64,000 nucleotides of DNA from Ornithinibacillus halophilus (GTDB taxonomy: Bacteria > Bacillota > Bacilli > Bacillales > Amphibacillaceae), in the NCBI RefSeq assembly GCF_900129485.1, contig NZ_FQVW01000003.1, positions 1-64,000 of the forward strand, in the 5' to 3' direction. A model generated the notes under the pieces. That model was not told where the DNA came from, did not search any database, and was given only the letters and a program-made list of their open reading frames with translations. The translations under genes and the position numbers were made by a program. How positions within the stretch are numbered: position 1 is the first letter of the stretch; every line of letters begins with the position of its first letter. Shown piece by piece: positions 18,885-27,019 of this stretch.

Positions 18885-19213
18885 GATTCACTTCTCCCGA
18901 TAAGGTTATTCATTACTTGTACATATCGATGCCATTCACTTGTTTTTTCCTCAAGAATCTCTTTTCCTTGTTCCGTTATTCGATAGTATTTTCGAGCTGG
19001 ACCCTTTTCCTGATGCTTCCAGTAAAACTCGATGTACTCTTGTTTTTCTAATTTATGAAGTGCTGGATAAAGTGTTCCCTCTTTCATTTGAAGGTGGTGT
19101 TCACTACGACGATCCATTTCTTTTACTAACTCATATCCATACATATCTCGCTCATTTAATAACTGTAGTACTAGGAGCGATGTACTTCCCTTAACAAGCT
19201 CACGATTAAACAT
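18881..19213 (-). CDS. PadR family transcriptional regulator (PadR-2)
   Basis: 110 residues, classic Pad[21 protein letters not shown], then [19 protein letters not shown], then [23 protein letters not shown] precedes the ATG. The stop overlaps the start of the HAAS membrane gene. Its promoter carries an inverted repeat with the same 7-bp spacer as that of PadR-1. Confidence 0.9.
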   Translation of the reverse strand: MFNRELVKGSTSLLVLQLLNERDMYGYELVKEMDRRSEHHLQMKEGTLYPALHKLEKQEYIEFYWKHQEKGPARKYYRITEQGKEILEEKTSEWHRYVQVMNNLIGRSES

Positions 19214-19222
19214 TTTCTCACC

Positions 19223-19275
19223 TACCTAGAATTATTAGGTACATATACTATATAAAAAAAAATCCTGTTTGTAAA
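19223..19275 (-). promoter_or_regulatory. PadR-2 promoter with operator candidate
   Basis: On the minus strand TTTACA (19270-19275) and TATAGT (19247-19252) are 17 bp apart. Immediately downstream of the -10 lies TACCTA-n7-TAGGTA (19223-19241). The spacing matches the PadR-1 dyad, but the half-site differs. Autoregulation is inferred. Confidence 0.6.
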
Positions 19276-19404
19276 GAGCATAAAACAATATCTTTCCTGT
19301 CCCTGTTTTATCATAATTCAAATCAAAAAACTCAATGTAAAGAAAGCGCAATCATGGTATACTATTTAAACAGATTCATAATTTCCTTATAGGGTGTGAT
19401 ATCC

Positions 19405-19821
19405 ATGTTTCATAAGATACTCTTCGCAGCAGACGGCTCAGAACATTCCATTCGTGCTGGCGAGAAAGCATTTGAGTTAGCTAGTTATAACAAAGATTCA
19501 AAAGTTGACATCTTATATGTTGTTGATCCCAAGCAATCAAAAGGAGAAGTTCTGAATAACTGGGGAAAAGATACGAATGTCATTCGTAAAGAGAAATTAG
19601 AGTTAATCGTTCAAAAAGCAAAACATTCTAAAACGAATTTTGAAGTAGTCTTTCTCCATGGGGACCCTGGTCCTACAATTGTAGATTATGCAAATAAAAA
19701 TAAAATGGATATTGTCGTAATTGGTAGCCGTGGACTGAACGCCTTTCAAGAAATGGTTTTAGGAAGCGTCAGCCATAAAGTAGCTAAACGCGCAAATTGC
19801 CCTGTAATGATCATAAAGTAA
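19405..19821 (+). CDS. Universal stress protein, UspA family
   Basis: 138 residues, single Usp domain. The ATP-binding variant motif is present near the C-terminus: VIGSRGLNAFQEMVLGSVSHKV, the G-x2-G-x9-G-S pattern, shown here in part. The N-terminal MFHKILFAADGSEHS is also typical. The ATG at 19405 has AGGGTG at the right distance; a GTG three codons earlier lies inside that site. Monocistronic, closed by a terminator. Confidence 0.88.
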   Translation: MFHKILFAADGSEHSIRAGEKAFELASYNKDSKVDILYVVDPKQSKGEVLNNWGKDTNVIRKEKLELIVQKAKHSKTNFEVVFLHGDPGPTIVDYANKNKMDIVVIGSRGLNAFQEMVLGSVSHKVAKRANCPVMIIK

Positions 19822-19826
19822 TAATG

Positions 19827-19851
19827 ACTCCCATACACAGGGAGTTTTTTT
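19827..19851 (+). terminator. Terminator after universal stress gene
   Basis: ACTCCC / GGGAGT stem, seven-base loop, seven T. Confidence 0.78.
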
Positions 19852-19925
19852 ATGCATACTCATACTACAAATCCTAGTTTTCTGGTATGATTAGTATATA
19901 TTAGTGTAGATTTGAGGGATTTATA

Positions 19926-20858
19926 ATGGAAAAGAAGATCTATATTATTCACGAGAACAGTGAGTGGACGGAACATTTAATCAAACGTTTGAATGAATTG
20001 GATTTACCTTATGAGGAATGGTTTCTTAATACAGGATTAGTAGATTTAACCTCAACTCCACCAGAGGGAGTGTTCTATAATCGAATCAGCGCTTCGTCTC
20101 ATACTAGAGATCATCGCTATGCACCTGAACTAACAGAAGCAGTACTTGCTTGGTTGGAGCGTCATGGAAGAAAAGTATTCAACGGAAGTCGTGCTCTAAG
20201 ACTTGAAGTAAGTAAAGTAAATCAATACATGGCATTAAATCAAGCTCAAATACAAACACCTAAAACGATTGCAGCTGTTGGAAAGGAACAAATTATACAA
20301 GCAGCAAAAAAATTGAACGTACCATCGTTCATTACTAAACATAATCGAGCTGGAAAAGGACTTGGTGTACAATTATTCCATTCTGTAGATGCACTAGAAG
20401 AATATGTTAACGGCCCAAGTTTTGATCCATCCATTGACGGAATTACACTCATTCAAGAATATATCCAAGCTCCAGAACCTTATATTACACGATGTGAATT
20501 TGTTGGTGGAAAATTTGTCTATGCCGTTCGTGTGGATACTTCTGAAGGATTTGAACTTTGTCCAGCAGATGCTTGTACCATCGATGATATGTTCTGCCCT
20601 GCAGGTGAGGAAATAGAAGAAAAACCAAAGTTTGAAATCATTAACGATTTTGAGGACCCTATCATTGAAAAATATGAGCAATTTTTACAGGATAATAAGA
20701 TTGACGTCGCGGGTATTGAATTCATTCAAAATAAAGACAGGGAGATTTTCACCTATGACGTGAATACAAATACCAACTATAATTCTGATGCTGAAGCAAA
20801 GGCTGGAAAATACGGCATGTTAGAACTGGCAAAATTTCTTGGTGGACAGTTAATTTAA
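19926..20858 (+). CDS. RimK-like ATP-grasp ligase
   Basis: 310 residues with an ATP-grasp fold. A pre-ATP-grasp Rossmann part covers about residues 1-90. The ATP-binding lysine region KHNRAGKGLGVQLF is near residue 140, IQEYIQAPEPYITRCEFVGG near 180, and the metal-binding end VAGIEFIQNKDREIFTYDVN followed by TNTNYNSDAE near 270-290. It resembles alpha-L-glutamate ligases (RimK) that add amino acids to peptides, proteins or cofactors. The substrate is unknown and no partner gene is adjacent. Own terminator. Confidence 0.78.
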   Translation: MEKKIYIIHENSEWTEHLIKRLNELDLPYEEWFLNTGLVDLTSTPPEGVFYNRISASSHTRDHRYAPELTEAVLAWLERHGRKVFNGSRALRLEVSKVNQYMALNQAQIQTPKTIAAVGKEQIIQAAKKLNVPSFITKHNRAGKGLGVQLFHSVDALEEYVNGPSFDPSIDGITLIQEYIQAPEPYITRCEFVGGKFVYAVRVDTSEGFELCPADACTIDDMFCPAGEEIEEKPKFEIINDFEDPIIEKYEQFLQDNKIDVAGIEFIQNKDREIFTYDVNTNTNYNSDAEAKAGKYGMLELAKFLGGQLI

Positions 20859-20863
20859 TTGTA

Positions 20864-20894
20864 AAAAAGCTCAGATTGCTTATCTGAGCTTTTT
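20864..20894 (+). terminator. Terminator after ATP-grasp gene
   Basis: AAAAGCTCAGAT / ATCTGAGCTTTT stem with a five-base loop and T-run. Confidence 0.85.
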
Positions 20895-20947
20895 ATATGG
20901 ACATTTAGTACGCTATTTCATTAATTTAACCTAAAAATAGAATTCAT

Positions 20948-21075
20948 CGGACAATTAAGCCGTTATTGAACAAATTTCATAGAATCTTAGGGCTATTTTA
21001 GTCGAATAACGGAAAATATGTCCTCCCAAACTCCCAAAAAGCATTATTGTTACTATTAACGGAACAAATGTCCAC
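20948..21075. repeat. Intergenic repeat with CCGTTATT motifs
   Basis: CCGTTATT (20960) is mirrored by AATAACGG (21005), and TTAACGGAACAAATGTCC lies at about 21057. The wording (CGGACA, CGTTATTGAACAAAT, AACGGAACAAATGTCC) is related to the array at 15.6-15.9 kb. No gene is seen between the ATP-grasp terminator and the S41 peptidase stop. Confidence 0.5.
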
Positions 21076-21097
21076 ATATCAGTTAAATTCGCAACTC

Positions 21098-22375
21098 CTA
21101 AACAGTGGTTTTACTCTTCAATATCCGAATCGCCTCTTCCATATCAACATCCTTATAAAGATGTTCTGGTGTCCATGGAATATAAATATCCGGCTTAATT
21201 CCTGGGTTATCTAAAGCTCTACGATTATCTAATGATTTTAATCTTGATGTCGGGTAACTAAACTCAAACTTCTCATCCCATTTAATAGTTGTTAGATTCG
21301 AATAATCATTAACACCCATTGTTGGTCTTCCTATAACGGTAACCTTTGGAGACATCTTACATAGGTAAACAAAAATATCCCCAGCACTGCCACAATAGTT
21401 ATCAGTCAGCACAACTATATTTTCCGGTAGTTCACATCCCGTTATCTCCACTACTTCATTGTCTTCATCAAAGGATACAAATCCTTTCCCTTTATTTTTC
21501 ACCCATGTCTCTTCTTTCCATTGTTCAAGACCTTTACGATAGTCTTCATTTTCAATCTTAGTTAACTCTTCATCTATTAAACCGATCATTAACTCCGAAT
21601 TTCGAACCGTACAATTAAATTCCATATTATAATCATCGTAATCTACCTTCATCGTACCACTTGGAAACAGGTATTTTTCCAAACTACTATATGCTAATGT
21701 GCTACCACCATAATTCACTCTCACATCAACTACAAGGTTCTTCGTTTGCTTCAGTTCATTTTCATGTTTTTTGACTAATTTATCTATGCTATCCGCTTCA
21801 AAAAAGTCCGTTAATTTCATATATAATGTTTCTGAGTCTAGTCGAGTGACTGAATGCTCCGGGGTATATTCTGGCTTTTCATATTTTCTTAATTCTATCA
21901 TTCGAGTATTTCCGTTAGAATCTAGAATTTCAGCAACATTGTACTTCGGAATTACTTTTCTCCAATCTTCTCTTTCTGCTCTAATTTCCATTAATTCGCG
22001 TTTGTGCCTTTTAACCAGATCGTTTATCGATATATTATCTAGTGAAACAATAGCATCTCCTGGTTTTAAACGATTTTCATTACTTATGGTGGTTACGAAT
22101 AATTTATCCTCAAACCTTCTCACCCTAAAACCAGAGTCATATTCCTTTTGTTCATCGGATTTTATCATGTTTAGGAACATATGAGGATCCTTAAAATCTA
22201 GTAAGTAATCTTCAACAATTTCTATAAACAAATGGGCATCTAGCTCACCCTTTTTTTCCAAACCTTTTATTTTCTCCTCATATTTCTCTGGGTTGTCCCA
22301 TCCTTTTTTATCATGGCAGCCTGCGTAATCGTGATGCATAATGTCAACTAGTTCACGAAAAATGTTACTATACAA
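21098..22375 (-). CDS. S41 family (C-terminal processing/IRBP-like) peptidase without signal peptide
   Basis: 425 residues. A PDZ-like segment (KLFVTTISNENRLKPGDAIVSLDNI) lies at about 85-125. The S41 catalytic fold covers about 175-400, with KNLVVDVRVNYGGS and the nucleophile region VLTDNYCGSAGDIFVYL, then GRPTMG and NPGIKPDIYIPW. No signal peptide or transmembrane helix is visible, unlike CtpA/CtpB. The start is TTG at 22375 after GGGG; no upstream ATG exists in frame. It is the last gene of a six-gene run with an ABC-2 transporter and lipoproteins, 26 nt after the lipoprotein gene, which suggests that it processes a product of that system. Confidence 0.77.
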   Translation of the reverse strand: MYSNIFRELVDIMHHDYAGCHDKKGWDNPEKYEEKIKGLEKKGELDAHLFIEIVEDYLLDFKDPHMFLNMIKSDEQKEYDSGFRVRRFEDKLFVTTISNENRLKPGDAIVSLDNISINDLVKRHKRELMEIRAEREDWRKVIPKYNVAEILDSNGNTRMIELRKYEKPEYTPEHSVTRLDSETLYMKLTDFFEADSIDKLVKKHENELKQTKNLVVDVRVNYGGSTLAYSSLEKYLFPSGTMKVDYDDYNMEFNCTVRNSELMIGLIDEELTKIENEDYRKGLEQWKEETWVKNKGKGFVSFDEDNEVVEITGCELPENIVVLTDNYCGSAGDIFVYLCKMSPKVTVIGRPTMGVNDYSNLTTIKWDEKFEFSYPTSRLKSLDNRRALDNPGIKPDIYIPWTPEHLYKDVDMEEAIRILKSKTTV

Positions 22376-22401
22376 TGACTTACCCCTTTCTCAAATATAC
22401 T

Positions 22402-22944
22402 TTATTCCTTCACAATCATACTAAATGCATAATAAGCCTCACCTACAACCTCTCCATCCCATTTCGCATGAATGATATAGTGATACCTTCCCCCTTCTTC
22501 CGGCGCTTCAAATTCTCCAACCCAATCATGTTCAACACTTCCAATAACTTCTCCTTCTTCTTCATTCAAATAAAACTGAGTCACTACCATTTGGTTTGGA
22601 TTAGGGAGACTACCTGGCATAATATTTATACTATAGTTTATTTTTTCACCTTTGCTCACAACCATCGCACGGATACCTTCTGTTGTTTCTGAGGGATGTT
22701 TAGGTGTTCTTGTACATGCTTCACCATCCTCTTCTCCCCAGCAATATGTATCCCGGATGGCCATGAAATTCCCTCCATTTTCTGAATCTCCAAAGACATG
22801 AGGTGGAGGTTCTTTCCAGGTTGTTTCGTCAGATTGTTCCGTTTCCTCTTCTTTTTCAGGGGTTGGTGATTCTTCCTCATCATTAGAACAACCAACTACA
22901 CTAAATATGCCAATTAGTAACAATACTAGAACTAATCGCCTCAT
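22402..22944 (-). CDS. Lipoprotein of the ABC-2/S41 operon
   Basis: 180 residues. The signal peptide MRRLVLVLLLIGIFSVVGC ends in a lipobox with cysteine 19. A charged linker and a compact beta-rich domain follow. Two cysteines sit close together (YCWGEEDGEAC), and the C-terminus is KWDGEVVGEAYYAFSMIV. It is clearly related to the broken lipoprotein at 26.3-26.8 kb in the same operon (shared cysteine pair and the C-terminal W-D-x-E-x-V-G-x-A-Y-x-A-F-S motif). I do not recognise the family. AGGAGG start. Confidence 0.78.
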   Translation of the reverse strand: MRRLVLVLLLIGIFSVVGCSNDEEESPTPEKEEETEQSDETTWKEPPPHVFGDSENGGNFMAIRDTYCWGEEDGEACTRTPKHPSETTEGIRAMVVSKGEKINYSINIMPGSLPNPNQMVVTQFYLNEEEGEVIGSVEHDWVGEFEAPEEGGRYHYIIHAKWDGEVVGEAYYAFSMIVKE

Positions 22945-22972
22945 CCTAAAACCTCCTTTACTACTGTCTAAA

Positions 22973-24091
22973 TTAATCTACCTTACTCGTCTTAACTTTT
23001 TGTCTAGCTATAAAGTAAAATAGAATAGTTAATGCTAGAATAATAAATATTCCTTGCCACCAAACACTGTCATTTTGAAACAGGATAATCTCTTCCGGTA
23101 ATAGATACTGAAATGGATTAAACCAAGCCAAAGGGTTCCATGTTATAAATGCTGTTAAGGCATATCCTGCAAGTAATGTCGCTAAGACAGCAAATAACGT
23201 TGGTAATGTATTTTTAAACAATAGACTATACAGTAAACAAAGCGAAATAATTAACAAAATGGTTACTGAAATAACAGTGATTCCTAGAATTATATATTCT
23301 GAAATCGACATGAATTGAATTTCATGATTTCTTTCCATTATTAAAGGATAGTCAAATGTGCCCTTTTCCCCAAAAATGGTTCCTATTAAGAAGACGGATG
23401 CTAACATAATTGCTGTTGTTAGCATATAAAGTATAATCGACCCAAAGAATTTACTTGTAATGATGTGAGTTCGCTTTAGTGGTTGTGTAAATAATAAGTT
23501 AACCGAACGATTCTCAAACTCAGAAGACATAATTTCTCCAATTAATAGCAGGACAATAATTATCGCACCGAAATAAATAAACAAATCAACTATTTGCTTC
23601 ATAAAATTTGGTAGAGCAATACTGTACGTTTCATTCTCCGGTGGGATATTTTCATCGATTAATTTCTGGTTTAAGGCAAGTTGATGATTAATTTCTCTAA
23701 ATGTTAATGGATGTTCTCCTTCTGCCTCTTTATACTCGATGACCCGATTCAAATACTCATTCTTAAGTGCTAGCCTATTTTCCCAATTTTCTCCACCAAT
23801 CATCGAACGCAAATCATATAACATATTTACCAACGAACTATTAATAAGTAGCTTTTCTTTTTCATCTTCATCGTCAGGGTTATCTTTCATAATTGCTTGG
23901 TGCATTTCTGAATTTTCATAACTAATATCCAAAAGGTCATCCACTTCCTGGCGTTCTTCCTCTTGAATATATGACTGAAAAATAATATTTCGTACTAGCA
24001 ATAAAGCAACAGCAACAATGATTCCAATCGTTAAATATAGAAACTTTTTACTAAACAGGATTTTCTTTAACTCAAATGGCAGTAGTTTCAT
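22973..24091 (-). CDS. ABC-2 type transporter permease (second subunit)
   Basis: 372 residues. One helix lies at about residues 17-36, then an extracytoplasmic loop rich in charged residues (about 40-170), then five helices towards the C-terminus (about 175-365). This is the layout of ABC-2 permeases of the NatB/YhaP type. It shares an ATGA overlap with the upstream ATPase gene, so it is translationally coupled. It probably pairs with the permease at 25.0-26.3 kb to form a heterodimeric exporter. Confidence 0.85.
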   Translation of the reverse strand: MKLLPFELKKILFSKKFLYLTIGIIVAVALLLVRNIIFQSYIQEEERQEVDDLLDISYENSEMHQAIMKDNPDDEDEKEKLLINSSLVNMLYDLRSMIGGENWENRLALKNEYLNRVIEYKEAEGEHPLTFREINHQLALNQKLIDENIPPENETYSIALPNFMKQIVDLFIYFGAIIIVLLLIGEIMSSEFENRSVNLLFTQPLKRTHIITSKFFGSIILYMLTTAIMLASVFLIGTIFGEKGTFDYPLIMERNHEIQFMSISEYIILGITVISVTILLIISLCLLYSLLFKNTLPTLFAVLATLLAGYALTAFITWNPLAWFNPFQYLLPEEIILFQNDSVWWQGIFIILALTILFYFIARQKVKTSKVD

Positions 24092-24972
24092 GAGGACAAC
24101 TCCTGTTCAAATAATTCCCGATATCGTTTCTCAGCCCCTATTTTTTGAATTTCTATATCTTGAATCGAAATATCATTTTCATTCAATCTGTCAATAAAAG
24201 TCTGCACATCTACCACTGTATCTTCAAACCCAATTTGGTAGTCTTTGTTCACCGTAAAAGGAACCTCTTGTTCTTCCAAAATCACCTTTGCTCGCTCTAC
24301 TTCGCTCACTGTTAAAAGGTATTTTTTCGTTGAGAAGTCCTCTAATGACTCTTTTAACAGCGCCCCATCCTTCATAAAATAAATGGTGTTTGTTAACCGA
24401 TCAATTTCGTCCAAGTTATGGGAAGATACCATAATTGTTGTTCCCTCATCATGTAACTCTAGCAGGATTCTTCGCATGTTAATGGCACTTGTTGGGTCCA
24501 ATCCATTCAGTGGTTCATCCATTAGCAATAGCCTCGGTTCATTGATAATCACCATTGCAAGTAATAGATGCTGCTTCATACCAAGTGAATAATTTCGTAC
24601 TCTTTTCTTCAGATAACTTTCCATTCCTACCCGCTCAGCAACTTCCTTAATTTTTGATGTTGGTAGTTTTTGAACACTACAAATAAATTTCAAATGATCA
24701 TACCCTGTCAAACTTCCATATAAAATCCGATTATCCTGCAGATAGGAAACTTCATGAAATAAAGAAGAATCCGTATGTTTTTTTTCAAGCAATTCTACCT
24801 GTCCTTCATTAAAGGATAGCAAATTGGTCATGCAATTCAACAAGGTAGTTTTTCCAGACCCGTTCGGTCCGACCAAAGCGATAATCTGTGGAGAATCGAC
24901 TTTCATGTCAATCCCTTTTAAGACCATTTGCTTCTTATATCTTTTTTTCAATCCTTCTACATTAATAATCAT
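24088..24972 (-). CDS. ABC transporter ATP-binding protein
   Basis: 294 residues. Walker A GPNGSGKTT near residue 35, a degenerate signature YSLGM (normally LSGGQ-like) near 127, Walker B LLLMDEP near 150, and the switch histidine in SSHNLDE. A C-terminal extension of about 80 residues is typical of ABC-2 ATPases. The YSLGM form is common in this subfamily. It lies between the two permease genes (16-nt gap upstream, 4-nt overlap downstream). Confidence 0.9.
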   Translation of the reverse strand: MIINVEGLKKRYKKQMVLKGIDMKVDSPQIIALVGPNGSGKTTLLNCMTNLLSFNEGQVELLEKKHTDSSLFHEVSYLQDNRILYGSLTGYDHLKFICSVQKLPTSKIKEVAERVGMESYLKKRVRNYSLGMKQHLLLAMVIINEPRLLLMDEPLNGLDPTSAINMRRILLELHDEGTTIMVSSHNLDEIDRLTNTIYFMKDGALLKESLEDFSTKKYLLTVSEVERAKVILEEQEVPFTVNKDYQIGFEDTVVDVQTFIDRLNENDISIQDIEIQKIGAEKRYRELFEQELSS

Positions 24973-24987
24973 TTCATCACTCCCAAT

Positions 24988-26262
24988 CTATGAATTACTA
25001 TTCCGATACTGAAGCACTGATATTCCGTACGTTACGATTAGAACTATCAAACTAGTGATTCCTAATGAAACCATGCCATTCGTATACGAAAAATTATAAT
25101 TATCCATTGTAACAGCCATTTCATTTGTCACGACATCTAGAACCTGGAAGTAATGAAACGGTATAAAATGTGCAATACTAGAAGTGACAAATTCTCCACT
25201 CCATCTTGTCCCGATTAACAGTACAGCAAGCGTTAATCCGATTGCAGCCAACACTCTTCTAGTGATCACAGAGAATAGAAATAAAATAGAATAGCAGAAT
25301 AATAGAATCATCATAAACATTCCAACTGCTTTGATTAAAAAGGTTCCTAGATTTATTAGAGTAAATGTACGATCTTCTCCATAAATCAATACTGGATATT
25401 CCCAATCTCCAAATCCGTCAAAAATCACTCCAGTTAGCATGGAAAGAACAACTGTACCTAGAAGGATTATGGTACTAAGTAATATAACGGTTAGGAACTT
25501 ACTTGCTAGAATCGTATCTCGGTGTACTGGCTGTGTCCTCAATAAATGAATTGACCCATTTCTGCCAAACCCTTCTTTTGTTACCACATCCCCGAATAGG
25601 AACAAGAAAAATACTGCGCCAAATATACTAAACAACAAACCAAAGAATTGATGGAGGTAATGAATGGAGGTAGAGGAATATTTATCGCTTCTCTCCGCCA
25701 AATCCTTCAGTGCTTCTTCTTCTGACATACCTTGCACGTTCATATCCTGATCATACAGCGTTATCCAGGACATGGAGTTAATGGGTAATAATGGAGTCAC
25801 TTCTTTATCACGCATCCATTTGCTCATTTCGACATAAGTTTCTACAGTAAAAAGCGTTGGCCAAGTATATGTATGAGTCTGGTTAAAGTACCTCATCTGC
25901 CCAATTTGTGGTTCTTGTTGGTCGATTTCTTGTTGCAAAATCGCTTTCCAATCCTTTTGTTCGTATAATTCCAATGTTGCTTTATCTTTTGCTACCCATT
26001 CTCGTTGAAAATCAATTTCACTTTGAATATTAGCAGCTTCTGCACCCTCAGCAGATTCCAAAGCTATTTCTTTTTCCTGAATAAATTGTTCAAAGGTCTG
26101 GATCATGGTTTCTAAATTTCGAATTTCATCTTCCACACGTTCTGTATTGATATAGACATATACATAATATGCAAGGAAAAATAACAGAAATACTATCATT
26201 AAAATACGAAAAAAACTGGAATTAACTATTTTTTTCATTTCAAATACAATTAGCTTTAACAT
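24988..26262 (-). CDS. ABC-2 type transporter permease (first subunit)
   Basis: 424 residues. An N-terminal helix (about 14-34) is followed by a long coiled-coil-prone extracytoplasmic region (about 40-190; VEDEIRNLETMIQTFEQFIQ) and then about five or six C-terminal helices. It is the same family as its neighbour permease and pairs with the ATPase 16 nt downstream. Substrate unknown. The accompanying lipoproteins and S41 peptidase point to export or handling of a peptide or envelope component. Confidence 0.85.
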   Translation of the reverse strand: MLKLIVFEMKKIVNSSFFRILMIVFLLFFLAYYVYVYINTERVEDEIRNLETMIQTFEQFIQEKEIALESAEGAEAANIQSEIDFQREWVAKDKATLELYEQKDWKAILQQEIDQQEPQIGQMRYFNQTHTYTWPTLFTVETYVEMSKWMRDKEVTPLLPINSMSWITLYDQDMNVQGMSEEEALKDLAERSDKYSSTSIHYLHQFFGLLFSIFGAVFFLFLFGDVVTKEGFGRNGSIHLLRTQPVHRDTILASKFLTVILLSTIILLGTVVLSMLTGVIFDGFGDWEYPVLIYGEDRTFTLINLGTFLIKAVGMFMMILLFCYSILFLFSVITRRVLAAIGLTLAVLLIGTRWSGEFVTSSIAHFIPFHYFQVLDVVTNEMAVTMDNYNFSYTNGMVSLGITSLIVLIVTYGISVLQYRNSNS

Positions 26263-26304
26263 TTATTCATCCCTTTTTCTATAGAAATAAACCCATTTAC
26301 GCGA

Positions 26305-26838
26305 CTATCGAACAAGTATAGAAAAGGCAAAATAGGCTTGCCCAACTAATTCACTATCCCACTCAAGTTTTAATGAATAAAAATACTTTCCTTCCTCCAT
26401 TGGTGCAATCATACTCCTCTTATCGATAACTTCTATCTCTTTTTCCTCATCCCCTTTAAATTGAACAACCTTTACTTTATCTGGATTTGTAACGAGATCT
26501 GGTACATCTGCACCCACATCAGTAGATAATGAAAAGCTAAATTCCTCACCCGGTTCAACCTTTAACGGTGGCCATCCATTTCCATGTACAACTTCAGATG
26601 GCGGATTTGGTTCTAAGTCACAAGGCTCATCTTCTTCTCAACACCAAACATCACGTTCTACTGTTGTTACACCCACATGATTGGACAAATTCACATGAGG
26701 GAGTGTAATTCTTAGCTCCTCCCTATCAGCTTCTTGTGTATCAGGAAGTCCATCTTTTTTAGCCTCATCATCTGAACACCCTACTAAAATAAAACAACAG
26801 ATAATAACAAAAGGAACCCACGGTAAGTTCTTCGTCAC
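26305..26838 (-). pseudogene. Lipoprotein paralogue interrupted by one in-frame TGA
   Basis: Read through, this is a 177-codon frame starting GTG at 26838 (GGTGAT upstream) with signal peptide and lipobox FILVGC. It is interrupted only by TGA at 26638-26640. The frame is kept on both sides. Around the stop the sequence reads DVWC-stop-EEDEPC, against YCWGEEDGEAC in the intact paralogue at 22.4-22.9 kb, so the TGA stands where that protein has tryptophan. The C-terminal WDSELVGQAYFAFSILV also matches. First gene of the ABC-2/S41 operon. Recent nonsense mutation, leaky readthrough and sequence error are all possible. Confidence 0.75.
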
Positions 26839-27019
26839 TAATCACCGTCCATGTATAAATTTACACCATTGTAACATAAAATTGTTTTTTTTGAATTATC
26901 TTAACAATAATATAACTGAATATGCAAGGACACAAAATACCTATGATAAAATGACTTGGAATGTTATTTTCTAGAAAAGGCACATTAAATAAGAGAGCAG
27001 CATAAGAGGTGAGATAGTA

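Noticed and set aside
26638-26640. Selenocysteine at the in-frame TGA of the lipoprotein
   Set aside because: The intact paralogue has tryptophan there, I see no SECIS-like hairpin just downstream, and Bacillaceae generally lack the selenocysteine system; a nonsense mutation is simpler.
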